Origin: Cryobacterium cryoconiti
GTDB lineage: Bacteria > Actinomycetota > Actinomycetes > Actinomycetales > Microbacteriaceae
Direction: 5' to 3'
Length of the DNA stretch: 64,000 nt
Assembly: GCF_004403065.1 (NCBI RefSeq)
Contig: NZ_SOHA01000028.1
Location: forward strand, 1 to 64,000
Shown in pieces: positions 18,636-27,299 of this stretch. Under the pieces are notes generated by a model, which saw only the letters and a list, made by a program, of their open reading frames with translations, did not search any database and had not been told where the DNA came from. The first letter of the stretch is position 1; every line of letters begins with the position of its first letter. A program made the position numbers and the translations under genes.

Positions 18636-20086
18636 TGAATCGTGAACTCAAGCGAGTGAGCATGGTCGTGCTGCTCATGTTCGTCGCTCTCCTCGCCTCG
18701 ACGACGATCGTGCAGGTGTTCCAGGCTGACAGCCTGTCCGCGGATGCCCGCAACACCCGCACGCTGTACGACAGCTATTCCATCGAGCGCGGTCCCATCC
18801 TCGTCGCGGGTGAGCCGATCGCCCAGTCGATGCCCGCCGACGACGAATACAAGTTCCAGCGCACCTACAGCAACGGCCCGCTCTACGCCCCGGTCACCGG
18901 GTTCATCCCCCTCAACGGAGCGCCGACCGGCCTCGAGCACGCCCTCAACAGCGAACTCAGCGGAACCTCGGACGCCCAGTTCTTCGACAAGATGAACGCC
19001 CTGATCACGGGCCAGAGCCCCAAGGGGGCATCCGTCGAGGCCACCATCGACCCCGTCGCGCAGCAGGCCGCCTGGGATGCCCTCGGCGACCTCACCGGGT
19101 CGGTCGTAGTCACCGAGCCGGCGACCGGCCGCGTCCTCGCCATGGTGTCCAAGCCCAGCTATGACCCGAACCTGCTCACCGTGCACGACGACCAGCAGGT
19201 CACCGACAGCTACCAGGCCCTGCTCAACGACGAGTCCGACCCGCTGATCGACCGGTCCATCAATGCTCTCAACCCCCCTGGCTCGGTGTTCAAACTGGTG
19301 GTGGTGACCGCCGCGCTCGAATCGGGCAAGTTCACCCCGGAGAGCACGTTCCCCAACCCGGCCACCTACCAGTTGCCGGGGTCGTCGTCGATCGTCATCA
19401 ACTCCGGCGGCGGAACGTGCGGCGGCGGCGACACGGTCACCATCGCGACCGCCCTCAAGCAGTCCTGCAACATTCCGCTGGCGGAACTCGGGCTGCAACT
19501 GGGAGACGACGCCATCCGCGCAACGGCCGAGAAATTCGGCTTCAACAGCGACTACTCGATTCCCCTCGACGTGTCCCAGAGCGTGTACCCCACCGTTCTC
19601 GACGACGCGCAGACCGCCCTGTCGGCCTTCGGCCAGACGGATGTGCGGGCAACAGCGATGCAGATGGCGATGGTCTCGGCCGCGATCGCCAACGGCGGTG
19701 TGCTGATGGCCCCCAACCTGGTGGACAAGGTGACGGCCCCCGACCTGAGTCCGATTCAGGTCTTCGAGCCACAGACCAGGGAACGGGTGATGAGCGCTGA
19801 AACGGCCGCAACCTTAACCCAAATGATGGTCAATGGAGTCCAGGATGGCGCCGCCAGCAATGCAAGAATAGACGGGGTCGATGTGGCAGGAAAAACGGGG
19901 ACGGCGGAGAACGCCGAAGACGAGCCCTACACACTGTGGTTCACCGGTTTCGCCCCTGCGGCGGATCCGAAATACGCGATCACCGTTCTCGTTGAAGACG
20001 GCGGGGGAATGGGCCAGACGGGGTACGGCAATCTGCTTGCCGCACCAATTGCAAAGCAGGTACTAGAGGCGGTGCTGAACAAATGA
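18635..20086 (+). CDS. pbpA: class B penicillin-binding protein (transpeptidase)
   Basis: The ATG at 18635 shares its A with the rodA stop. 483 residues: an N-terminal signal-anchor helix (about 8-30), a dimerisation domain, and the transpeptidase domain with the active-site SVFK (in NPPGSVFKLV), SCN (LKQSCNIPL) and KTGT (VAGKTGTAEN). It crosslinks the glycan strands made by RodA at the cell pole and septum. It overlaps the next kinase gene by 4 bases. Confidence 0.94.
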   Translation: MNRELKRVSMVVLLMFVALLASTTIVQVFQADSLSADARNTRTLYDSYSIERGPILVAGEPIAQSMPADDEYKFQRTYSNGPLYAPVTGFIPLNGAPTGLEHALNSELSGTSDAQFFDKMNALITGQSPKGASVEATIDPVAQQAAWDALGDLTGSVVVTEPATGRVLAMVSKPSYDPNLLTVHDDQQVTDSYQALLNDESDPLIDRSINALNPPGSVFKLVVVTAALESGKFTPESTFPNPATYQLPGSSSIVINSGGGTCGGGDTVTIATALKQSCNIPLAELGLQLGDDAIRATAEKFGFNSDYSIPLDVSQSVYPTVLDDAQTALSAFGQTDVRATAMQMAMVSAAIANGGVLMAPNLVDKVTAPDLSPIQVFEPQTRERVMSAETAATLTQMMVNGVQDGAASNARIDGVDVAGKTGTAENAEDEPYTLWFTGFAPAADPKYAITVLVEDGGGMGQTGYGNLLAAPIAKQVLEAVLNK

Positions 20087-21792
20087 GACCTACATCAGGG
20101 CTCACCTTCGGGGGACGATACGAACTGCAGTCCCGGATCGCCATTGGCGGGATGGGCGAGGTTTGGAAGTCCGTCGACCTCGTAATCGGCCGCACGGTCG
20201 CCATCAAGATCCTCAAGGACGAGTACCTCGGTGACCCCGGGTTCCTCGAGCGCTTCCGCGCCGAGGCCCGGCACGCCGCCCTGGTCAACCACGAAGGCAT
20301 CGCCAACGTGTTCGACTACGGCGAAGAAGACGGCAGCGCCTTCCTGGTGATGGAACTCGTCCCCGGCGAGGCACTGTCCACGATCCTCGAACGTGACCAC
20401 GTGCTTCCCGCCGACAAGGTCCTCGACATCGTGTCGCAGACGGCTGCCGCACTGCACGCTGCCCACGCCGCGGGCCTCGTGCACCGTGACATCAAGCCGG
20501 GCAACCTCCTGATCACGCCCGAAGGCCGCGTCAAGATCACCGACTTCGGCATCGCCCGGATCGCCGACCAGGTGCCGCTGACGGCAACCGGCCAGGTCAT
20601 GGGCACGGTGCAGTACCTCTCTCCCGAGCAGGCCAGCGGTCGCTCCGCCTCGCCGACCACGGATATCTATTCTCTGGGGATCGTCGCCTACGAGAGCCTC
20701 GCCGGCCGCCGCCCCTTCACGGGCGAGTCGCAGGTCGCGATCGCCATGGCCCAGATCAACGAGACCGCTCCCGACCTGCCCGAAACGGTGTCGGAGCCGG
20801 TGCGCAACCTGGTGATCTCCTGCCTGGCCAAGAACCCGGCCGACCGGCCGGCCTCGGCCGCGCACCTGTCCCGCGCCGCCGCAGCCCTTCGCCGCGGTGA
20901 CATCGCGGCGGCTGCGGCATCCGTGCCCGCGATCATGAACGGTGTCACGCCGACCTCAGCGACCATGCTGATGCCCGGCGCAGCCGGTATGGCAGCCACC
21001 ACGGTGCTGAACACCGGTGGGCCCGCGACGCGTTCGTCCACGATCGCGACGGAAACCGACGAGGAGAAGAAGAAGCGCAGCCCGTGGACCTGGCCTCTGA
21101 TCGCCTTGATCGCGCTGCTCGCCCTCGTTCTCACCGGCACCCTGATCGCCCTGTTCACACAGGACGATCCGAGCACTCCGGTGGATAAGCCCACGGCATC
21201 CGCCACGCCGACGCCGACCAAGACGCCCACGGCGACACCGAAACCGACCCCGACACAGGCGCCGGCGGTCACCACCGTCGAGGTCAGCCTGGCTGATTTC
21301 CAGGGCCTGACCAGTGGGGAGGCCCGCGACAAGCTCTCCGGTCTCGGGCTGGTCGCGGATGTCCAGACCGGCAACGCCGCAGCAACCGAGGACCAGATCG
21401 CCGACACCGTCTATGAGGTGAACCCGACCGGCCCGGTCACGAAGGGCTCCACCATCACGGTCAAGGTCTACGGCGCCGCCGAGACCCCCGACGCCCCGAC
21501 GGCGGCACCCACGGTTGCCCCGGCGACGGCCGTCGCCGGCACCCCGGTGACGGTCAGCTGGGCGGCCCAGTCCTGCCCCAGCGGCCAGACCCTGTCGGGC
21601 TATGAGGTCGTCGCCGACGGCGCGGCCGAGTCCCCCGGCGCGCTTGGCCCGGACGCCACCTCGACCACGATCACCACGGGTCCCGACGCCGGAACCTTCA
21701 CGGTCAAGTTCCGCTATATCTGCGGCCAGGTCTCATCCGACTACTCAGCATCATCGACTGCGGTCACGGTCACGGCAGCGCCGGCAGGATAG
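20083..21792 (+). CDS. pknA: PknA-like transmembrane Ser/Thr kinase with one PASTA and an Ig-like tail
   Basis: 569 residues. The kinase domain (about 10-270) has GGMGEV, the lysine in AIKILK, HRDIKPGN and DFG. A transmembrane helix follows at about 335-362, then a Thr/Pro/Ala-rich stalk and a single PASTA repeat (about 400-467). The C-terminal ~100 residues look like a fibronectin/Ig-type beta domain containing one Cys pair (SCPSG, YICG). Mycobacterial PknA lacks the extracellular domains, so this is an elaborated version. The extracellular part probably senses muropeptides or wall polymers. Naming as PknA rests on position before pknB. Confidence 0.85.
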   Translation: MRPTSGLTFGGRYELQSRIAIGGMGEVWKSVDLVIGRTVAIKILKDEYLGDPGFLERFRAEARHAALVNHEGIANVFDYGEEDGSAFLVMELVPGEALSTILERDHVLPADKVLDIVSQTAAALHAAHAAGLVHRDIKPGNLLITPEGRVKITDFGIARIADQVPLTATGQVMGTVQYLSPEQASGRSASPTTDIYSLGIVAYESLAGRRPFTGESQVAIAMAQINETAPDLPETVSEPVRNLVISCLAKNPADRPASAAHLSRAAAALRRGDIAAAAASVPAIMNGVTPTSATMLMPGAAGMAATTVLNTGGPATRSSTIATETDEEKKKRSPWTWPLIALIALLALVLTGTLIALFTQDDPSTPVDKPTASATPTPTKTPTATPKPTPTQAPAVTTVEVSLADFQGLTSGEARDKLSGLGLVADVQTGNAAATEDQIADTVYEVNPTGPVTKGSTITVKVYGAAETPDAPTAAPTVAPATAVAGTPVTVSWAAQSCPSGQTLSGYEVVADGAAESPGALGPDATSTTITTGPDAGTFTVKFRYICGQVSSDYSASSTAVTVTAAPAG

Positions 21793-21855
21793 CCGCCGCG
21801 TGAGGAGTTACCGCTAAAGTACGAAGATCTGTGTCTGCGACCTGGGAGTAATGCT

Positions 21856-23553
21856 GTGACTGATGAAGGCCGACTTCTCGCTGGCCGGTACCGTGTGGGG
21901 GCACACATCGGGCGCGGTGGGATGTCCGACGTGCACATCGGCACCGATTCCCGGCTCGGCCGCACGGTCGCGATCAAGCTGCTCAAGTCGTCCCTCGCCG
22001 CCGACCCGGCGTTCCGCACCCGCTTCCGCCAGGAGGCACAGGCAGCCGCTCGCATGGCTCACCCCACCATCGTGCGGGTCTTCGACGCGGGCGAGGAGAC
22101 GATCGTCGAAAGCAGCGGGCACGAGTCGCAGATCCCGTTCATCGTGATGGAATACGTCGACGGCCGCCTGCTCAAGGACATCATCCGGGAGGGTCCGCTC
22201 CAGGCCGACGAGGCCGTGCGCATCATCGACGGCGTTCTGACCGCCCTCGAGTACTCACACCGGGCCGGTGTCGTGCACCGCGACATCAAACCGGGCAACA
22301 TCATGATCACCAGGACCGGCCAGGTAAAGGTGATGGACTTCGGTATCGCCCGTGCCATCTCGGACTCCTCGACGACGGTGGCGCAGACCACGGCGATCCT
22401 CGGCACGGCCTCCTACTTCTCTCCCGAGCAGGCCAAGGGCGAGTCGGTGGATGCCCGCACCGACCTGTACTCCACCGGTGTCGTCCTGTTTGAAATGCTC
22501 GCCGGACGAGCGCCGTTCCGCGGCGAGTCCCCCGTGGCCGTGGCCTACCAGCATGTGAGCGAGACTCCGGTCAAGCCGAGCTCGATCAACCCGAAGGTGT
22601 CCCCCGCCCTCGACGCCGTCGTACTGCACGCACTGGCCAAGGATCGTTTCGATCGTTATCAGAGCGCCGTCGATTTCCGTGCCGACGTCGATCTGGCCGC
22701 CGGCGGCCAGATCCCGGTCTTCCACAGCGCCGACGACTCCGGTGGCGGCCTGTTCGCGGCTGCCCCGCTGTCCGCGTCCGCCTCCGAGCTCGCCCTCAAG
22801 CAGCTCTCCGAGGACGAGTCCATGGTGCGCACGCAGCGCCGGCCGCCCGTGATCTGGATCTGGGCGGGCATCCTGAGTGTCGTCGTCATCGTGCTGTCCG
22901 TGATGATCTGGGCCTTCAGCCTCACCCCGAGCAGTGATCTGCCCGACAACTCCCGCCGGGTGCCGTCTCTCACCGGGCTCAGCTACGACCAGGCGCAGAC
23001 CTCCCTGCTGGATCAGGACCTCGCCGCCATCCGTGCCGAGGAGCCCAGCGCCACCGTGGCCAAGGACCAGGTCATCCGCACCGACCCGCCCGCCGGAACG
23101 ATCGCCCAACCGACCGACCTGATCCGGGTGTACATCTCGACGGGGGCTCAGCCGGTCGATGTTCCGGATGTCACGAACCAGCCACTGGCAGACGCTCAGA
23201 CCGCGATCACGGACCTGGGCCTCACCCCCGGGTCGGTGACCCGGGAGAATTCCCCGGACGTCGCGGCTGGACTGGTGCTCCGCACCGACCCGGCTGCCGC
23301 TTCGATGGAGAAGACCGGCGTGACGGTCAACTTCATCGTTTCGAGTGGGCTCGTCGCCCTCCCCGATCTGGAGGGTCAGGCTCTGAGCGCCGCGACCGAT
23401 CTGCTCAACAGCGCCGACCTGCAGCTGATCAGCATTCCCACACCCGACGACACATGCCCGCTGGAGGCCGGCTCCCCGGTGACCAAACAGTCCCTTGCCC
23501 CGGGTGATGTGCCCCAGAAGTCCGAGGTCACGCTGTTCTACTGCGCCGGCTGA
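21856..23553 (+). CDS. pknB: PASTA-domain Ser/Thr protein kinase PknB
   Basis: 565 residues from GTG 21856. The kinase domain (about 10-270) has GRGGMSDV, VAIKLLK, HRDIKPGNIM, DFGIAR and an activation loop rich in Ser/Thr (SDSSTTVAQTT). A transmembrane helix lies at about 333-355, followed by three PASTA repeats (about 364-430, 431-497, 498-565). PknB is the master kinase for cell growth, binding lipid II or muropeptides outside and phosphorylating FHA proteins and wall enzymes inside. Three PASTA repeats are fewer than the four of mycobacteria. Last gene of the operon. Confidence 0.94.
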   Translation: MTDEGRLLAGRYRVGAHIGRGGMSDVHIGTDSRLGRTVAIKLLKSSLAADPAFRTRFRQEAQAAARMAHPTIVRVFDAGEETIVESSGHESQIPFIVMEYVDGRLLKDIIREGPLQADEAVRIIDGVLTALEYSHRAGVVHRDIKPGNIMITRTGQVKVMDFGIARAISDSSTTVAQTTAILGTASYFSPEQAKGESVDARTDLYSTGVVLFEMLAGRAPFRGESPVAVAYQHVSETPVKPSSINPKVSPALDAVVLHALAKDRFDRYQSAVDFRADVDLAAGGQIPVFHSADDSGGGLFAAAPLSASASELALKQLSEDESMVRTQRRPPVIWIWAGILSVVVIVLSVMIWAFSLTPSSDLPDNSRRVPSLTGLSYDQAQTSLLDQDLAAIRAEEPSATVAKDQVIRTDPPAGTIAQPTDLIRVYISTGAQPVDVPDVTNQPLADAQTAITDLGLTPGSVTRENSPDVAAGLVLRTDPAAASMEKTGVTVNFIVSSGLVALPDLEGQALSAATDLLNSADLQLISIPTPDDTCPLEAGSPVTKQSLAPGDVPQKSEVTLFYCAG

Positions 23554-23572
23554 TCACGCTCCCGGCCGACGG

Positions 23573-24211
23573 TCAGCTGAGCTTCAGCATGGGCGTGAGA
23601 CCCTTCGCCGTCTCCCGCGCCTCGGGTAGGCCGGCCAGGGCGAGCCAGTTGGCGACCATTGTGTAGCCGCCCTCGGTCAGGACGGACTCGGGATGGAACT
23701 GGACTCCCAGGATCGGTGCGCTCACATGCCGCAGGCCCATGATCACGCCGCCCTGGGTGCGCGAGGTGACGATCAGCTCACTCGGCACCGTCCCGTCGAC
23801 CACGGCGAGGGAGTGGTAGCGCGTGGCCGTGAAGGGCTGCGGCACACCGTCGTAGAAGTCGCTGCCGTCGTGCGTGATCTGACTGGTCTTGCCGTGCATG
23901 AGTTCTTCGGCGTTGGTGACCGTGGCCCCGAAGGCCTCCGCGATCGCCTGATGACCCAGGCAGACGCCGAACAGGGGCAGTCCTGAATCGACGGCGGCTC
24001 GCACGATGGCGATGGAGACCCCGGCGTCAGACGGTTTGCCGGGCCCGGGCGAGAGGAGAACGCCGTCGAACTCCGCAATCCGGGCCGCGGCGTCCGCGGG
24101 CTCGAAGGCGTCGTTGCGCAGCACGACGGTTTCGGCCCCGAGTTCCATCAGGTACCCGTTGAGCGTGTAGACGAAACTGTCGTAGTTATCGATGACGAGG
24201 ATGCGGGTCAT
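23573..24211 (-). CDS. pabA: glutamine amidotransferase of anthranilate/aminodeoxychorismate synthase
   Basis: 212 residues from the ATG at 24211 (MTRILVIDNYDSFVYTLNGY), the canonical start of this family; the frame is open further upstream but that part is shadow. Class I amidotransferase: nucleophile Cys in FGVCLGHQAI and the His/Glu pair in VQFHPESV. It releases ammonia from glutamine for PabB or TrpE. Which pathway (folate or tryptophan) it serves cannot be told, and the actinobacterial gene at this locus is often called trpG. It overlaps the small membrane protein gene by 4 bases. Confidence 0.9.
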   Translation of the reverse strand: MTRILVIDNYDSFVYTLNGYLMELGAETVVLRNDAFEPADAAARIAEFDGVLLSPGPGKPSDAGVSIAIVRAAVDSGLPLFGVCLGHQAIAEAFGATVTNAEELMHGKTSQITHDGSDFYDGVPQPFTATRYHSLAVVDGTVPSELIVTSRTQGGVIMGLRHVSAPILGVQFHPESVLTEGGYTMVANWLALAGLPEARETAKGLTPMLKLS

Positions 24212-24369
24212 GGGCGTCCCACCGTGACTTCCTGGTTGTTGACAATGGAATCCACCCATGGGAAGACCCAGGTGGACAGGGTGAACAGAACGATGGCCAG
24301 CAGAACGAACACGAGCACGATCCGAAGCCACAACGGTCCGGGTAGAAGCCGCCAGAGCGCAGCGTACAT
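24208..24369 (-). CDS. small single-pass membrane protein, 53 residues
   Basis: This short gene begins at ATG 24369 after a strong ribosome site (AGGAGG, 6 bases upstream) and ends in TGA overlapping the pabA start (ATGA), so it is translationally coupled on both sides; the sortase stop lies 9 bases before it. The protein starts MYAALWRLLPGPLWLR, has one hydrophobic helix (about 16-35, IVLVFVLLAIVLFTL) and a polar C-terminal tail ending EVTVGRP. I do not recognise a named family. Position between sortase and pabA suggests an envelope accessory peptide. Confidence 0.8.
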   Translation of the reverse strand: MYAALWRLLPGPLWLRIVLVFVLLAIVLFTLSTWVFPWVDSIVNNQEVTVGRP

Positions 24370-24378
24370 AGTGGCCTC

Positions 24379-25197
24379 CTAGCCCTGGGCCTGGGCGTCG
24401 ATAACGGCCGCGACCTCGGCCGGCGGGCCGGCGGATGTCGGCTGCCAGGACTCGAGAACACCGTACGCGATGATGCGCTCGGCCGTGGACAGCAGTGGGT
24501 TGCAGCTCGTGAGGGTGATGAACCGGTCCACCGGAGCGGCCACCGCGTTGTGCGGCACCGGTGCGATGACATCCACCGCGGTCGGAGCCACATATTCGAG
24601 ATCGCGGAACCGGTAGGTGTAATAGCCGTCCGCGGTCTGCACGTAGATCGCGTCTCCCAGCCGGAGCTCATTGATCCGGTGCATCCCGCCGCCGTTGGCG
24701 CTGCGGTGCGCCGCCAGGGCGAAATTGCCGACCTCACCCGGCATCTGGGTGCCCGGGTAGTGGCCGATCCCCGAACGGGAGCTGTTGAGCACGTCGTTGC
24801 CGATCCCCTCGGCGATGGACCGGTTGTAGTCCGCCCCGAAACGCGGCACGTAGAGCACGGCGAAGGATTCGGACTCCCCCGCTGTCTCAGCGACGACCGG
24901 TTCGCCGAAATCCACCGCTTCGGCAGCATCCACTTCCGGGGCGGCGGCAGGATCCCGGTTGGAGACGTCGGCGTCGATCCAGGTTTGACTGATTTCGGCG
25001 GCGGCAGTCGATTGCTGGCCCGCCATAACCATGTCATTCCACCAGAGTTGCCAGCCGAGGAAGGCGAGAACGAGCACACCGGCGGTGATGAGCAACTCAC
25101 CGAGCACGCCCACGACGCTGACCCGCGCCCGGCGGCCGCGGTGGCGCAGGGCTCGGCGGGTCGGCTCAGCGGGAGGCATTTCTTCTCGCTCGGACAT
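24379..25197 (-). CDS. class E sortase
   Basis: 272 residues from ATG 25197. A basic cytoplasmic N-terminus is followed by a membrane anchor (about 27-50) and an extracellular sortase beta-barrel with the catalytic His in FALAAHRSANG, Cys in ITLTSCNPLLS and Arg in AERIIAYG. Class E enzymes of Actinobacteria attach LAXTG-type surface proteins to peptidoglycan or act as housekeeping sortases. It is first in the sortase-small protein-pabA operon and is divergent from crgA. Confidence 0.92.
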   Translation of the reverse strand: MSEREEMPPAEPTRRALRHRGRRARVSVVGVLGELLITAGVLVLAFLGWQLWWNDMVMAGQQSTAAAEISQTWIDADVSNRDPAAAPEVDAAEAVDFGEPVVAETAGESESFAVLYVPRFGADYNRSIAEGIGNDVLNSSRSGIGHYPGTQMPGEVGNFALAAHRSANGGGMHRINELRLGDAIYVQTADGYYTYRFRDLEYVAPTAVDVIAPVPHNAVAAPVDRFITLTSCNPLLSTAERIIAYGVLESWQPTSAGPPAEVAAVIDAQAQG

Positions 25198-25280
25198 GGT
25201 CTCGATTCTAATCGTGGAGGTGCGCGCCACCCGGCGGATGCCTGCGTCGGGTTTCAGCCAAAGGCGCTAGAATCGCAGGC

Positions 25281-25526
25281 ATGTCACGTGCGAATCCCCG
25301 AACGAAGCCCGCCCGCACCGAGGTCGTCCGCTCCGGTGAGGCCGGTCCGAACCCCGTGTGGTTCAAACCGGTGATGTTCGGCTTCATGCTCATCGGCCTG
25401 GCCTGGATCATCGTGTTCTATGTGAGCCAGGGCACCCTGCCGGTGGCCAGTTTCGGGTCGTGGAACATCATGGTCGGCTTCGGGATCGCCTTCGTCGGCT
25501 TCCTGATGACCACGCGTTGGCGCTAG
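25281..25526 (+). CDS. crgA: cell division protein CrgA
   Basis: 81 residues: a short basic N-terminus, two transmembrane helices (about 32-52 and 60-77) and a terminal TTRWR. This matches CrgA, a small actinobacterial septum protein that binds FtsZ/FtsI/FtsQ and helps coordinate division. The start ATG is 10 bases after GGCGCTAGAATCG, with no strong ribosome site. Its location beside the pknB cluster is conserved. Confidence 0.93.
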   Translation: MSRANPRTKPARTEVVRSGEAGPNPVWFKPVMFGFMLIGLAWIIVFYVSQGTLPVASFGSWNIMVGFGIAFVGFLMTTRWR

Positions 25527-25584
25527 CGCTCCCCCTGAATTCGCCCCTCTCACACCGAGAATGACAACGGTGTAATTATCCCCA

Positions 25585-25604
25585 TGTGGATAACCTGTGG
25601 ATAA
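25585..25604 (-). promoter_or_regulatory. two perfect DnaA boxes upstream of dps
   Basis: Two copies of TTATCCACA on the minus strand (25585-25593 and 25596-25604), spaced 11 bp (one helical turn) apart. A further TTATCCCC lies just upstream on the plus strand. They are in the crgA-dps gap, 140 bases before dps. Confidence 0.65.
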
Positions 25605-25743
25605 CTTCCCGGCCGCGGCAACGCCCCTCGGGTGCCCGGTGTTCGCGCGCATCCGTGGCTAAGCTGCTGTGTAAACCAAACGGGGGGCACCGGTCGAAAA
25701 GCGGCCGAACTGTGTTTCCGTCGTGTGAGAGAGGCGCAACGCT

Positions 25744-26238
25744 ATGAAGGCATCAGCACAACTGGGCTCCAACCTGCAGTCCGTTCTCGTCGACCTGATT
25801 GAGTTGCACGTTCAGGGCAAGCAGGCGCACTGGAGCGTCGTGGGCAAGAACTTCCGGGATCTGCACCTGCAGCTCGACGAGATCATCGACGATGCCCGGC
25901 TGTTCTCCGACCAGCTCGCCGAGCGGATGCGCGCCCTCGACGCCCTGCCGGACGGCCGGAGCGAAACTGTCACCGCAACCACCCACCTGCCCAAGTTCCC
26001 GGCCGGTGAGGTGGACACCACGGAGACCGTCGGCCTCGTCACCGACCGTCTCGATGCGACCGTCGACAACATCCGGGCCGTGCACGACGCGGTCGACGAG
26101 GAGGACCCGACGAGCGCCGACATCCTGCACGCCTTCATCGAGAAGCTGGAGCAGTATTCCTGGATGGTCAGCGCCGAGAACCGCACCCCGCGAAAGCCCA
26201 CGTCCAAGTCCTCGACCAAGCCGGCCGGCAAGGCTTGA
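25744..26238 (+). CDS. dps: Dps-family ferritin-like DNA-protection protein
   Basis: 164 residues. The four-helix ferritin fold carries the intersubunit ferroxidase motif QAHWSVVGKNFRDLHLQLDEIIDDA (His, His, Asp, Glu). A lysine/serine-rich C-terminal tail (TPRKPTSKSSTKPAGKA) resembles DNA-binding Dps tails. It stores iron oxidised with peroxide and compacts DNA in stationary phase. Two DnaA boxes lie upstream. The stop codon overlaps a TTG start of the next gene. Confidence 0.92.
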   Translation: MKASAQLGSNLQSVLVDLIELHVQGKQAHWSVVGKNFRDLHLQLDEIIDDARLFSDQLAERMRALDALPDGRSETVTATTHLPKFPAGEVDTTETVGLVTDRLDATVDNIRAVHDAVDEEDPTSADILHAFIEKLEQYSWMVSAENRTPRKPTSKSSTKPAGKA

Positions 26239-27299
26239 GCCGGGAGCCGGTCTGGCTGACGGCACCGGGTAAGAGAACAGCGGAATCCGGCCTGCGGGGC
26301 ACCGCCGCGGCGGCCTTCGCCGTGAACGGAGACGCTGCGCGAGCCCTGGAGCTGTCCCGCACCCTCGGCGCCTCCGTTCCCCGCCCGGGGTCAGGGCAGA
26401 CGCTCCGGCTCTTCGAAACCCTGGCCACTCTGGCCGCCATGGACCTCACGGCGGCCAGAGTGGCCGAGGCTCACCTTGATGCGCTCTCCATCCTCGATCA
26501 GGCCGCCCTGGATCCGGCCGTGCTGGTCGCGGACGGAGGCACGGAACCGACCTGGGGCGTCTTCGCCGCCGAAGGCGCGGGGGCTCGCCTCGTCGCGCGA
26601 CCGACCGGCGCCCAACAGTGGCGACTCGACGGAACGAAACCCTGGTGCTCGCTCGCCGGCTCACTCAGCCATGCCCTGATCACCGCGCACACCTCCCCCA
26701 CCACCCGGCGCCTGTTCGTGGTTGCCCTCGCCGACCCTGGAATCACCGCCCGCACCGATATGTGGGTGGGCCGAGGGCTCCCCGGCGTGCCGAGCGGGCC
26801 GGTGGAATTCCAGGACATTGCCGCGCGGCCGGTCGGAGCCGACGGCTGGTACCTCCGCCGGCCGGGCTTCGCCTGGGGCGGGATCGGCGTCGCGGCCTGC
26901 TGGTGGGGTGGAGCCGTCGGCCTGGCCCGACGCGTCTGGGAGTCCGTGCTCGAGCGGGAACCCGATCAGATCGCGCTCGCCCACCTGGGCGCCCTCGACC
27001 TCGCCCTGACTGCCGCGAGGACCTCCCTGGCCGCCGCCGCGGCGGCGATCGACGCCGGAGAGGCCGGCGGCGAGCAGGGCGCCCTCCTCGCGGCGCGAGT
27101 GCGGGGCCAGGTCGCACACACTGTCGACGCGGTGATCACCCGCGCGGGCCATGCACTCGGCCCCGCCCCGCTCGCCTTCGACGCCCGGCATGCCGCCCGC
27201 GTCGCCGACCTGCAGCTCTATGTTCGCCAGCACCACGCCGAACGTGACGATGCGGCCCTCGGGCGACGCCTGCGGGAGTCGGGGGTGTCCCCATGGTGA
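26235..27299 (+). CDS. acyl-CoA dehydrogenase-family protein
   Basis: 354 residues, starting at a TTG that overlaps the dps stop (TTGA); no other good start is seen. The fold regions of flavin-dependent acyl-CoA dehydrogenases are recognisable: WGVFAAEGAGARL (flavin/substrate region), WRLDGTKPWCSLAGSLSHALI, FVVALADPGITAR and the helical C-terminus. It is shorter than the usual ~380-400 residues, and I cannot place the catalytic glutamate with confidence. It leads a tightly packed three-gene set with a deacetylase/methyltransferase fusion and a glycosyltransferase, so a role in tailoring a lipid or sugar product is more likely than fatty-acid oxidation. Confidence 0.75.
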   Translation: MSREPVWLTAPGKRTAESGLRGTAAAAFAVNGDAARALELSRTLGASVPRPGSGQTLRLFETLATLAAMDLTAARVAEAHLDALSILDQAALDPAVLVADGGTEPTWGVFAAEGAGARLVARPTGAQQWRLDGTKPWCSLAGSLSHALITAHTSPTTRRLFVVALADPGITARTDMWVGRGLPGVPSGPVEFQDIAARPVGADGWYLRRPGFAWGGIGVAACWWGGAVGLARRVWESVLEREPDQIALAHLGALDLALTAARTSLAAAAAAIDAGEAGGEQGALLAARVRGQVAHTVDAVITRAGHALGPAPLAFDARHAARVADLQLYVRQHHAERDDAALGRRLRESGVSPW

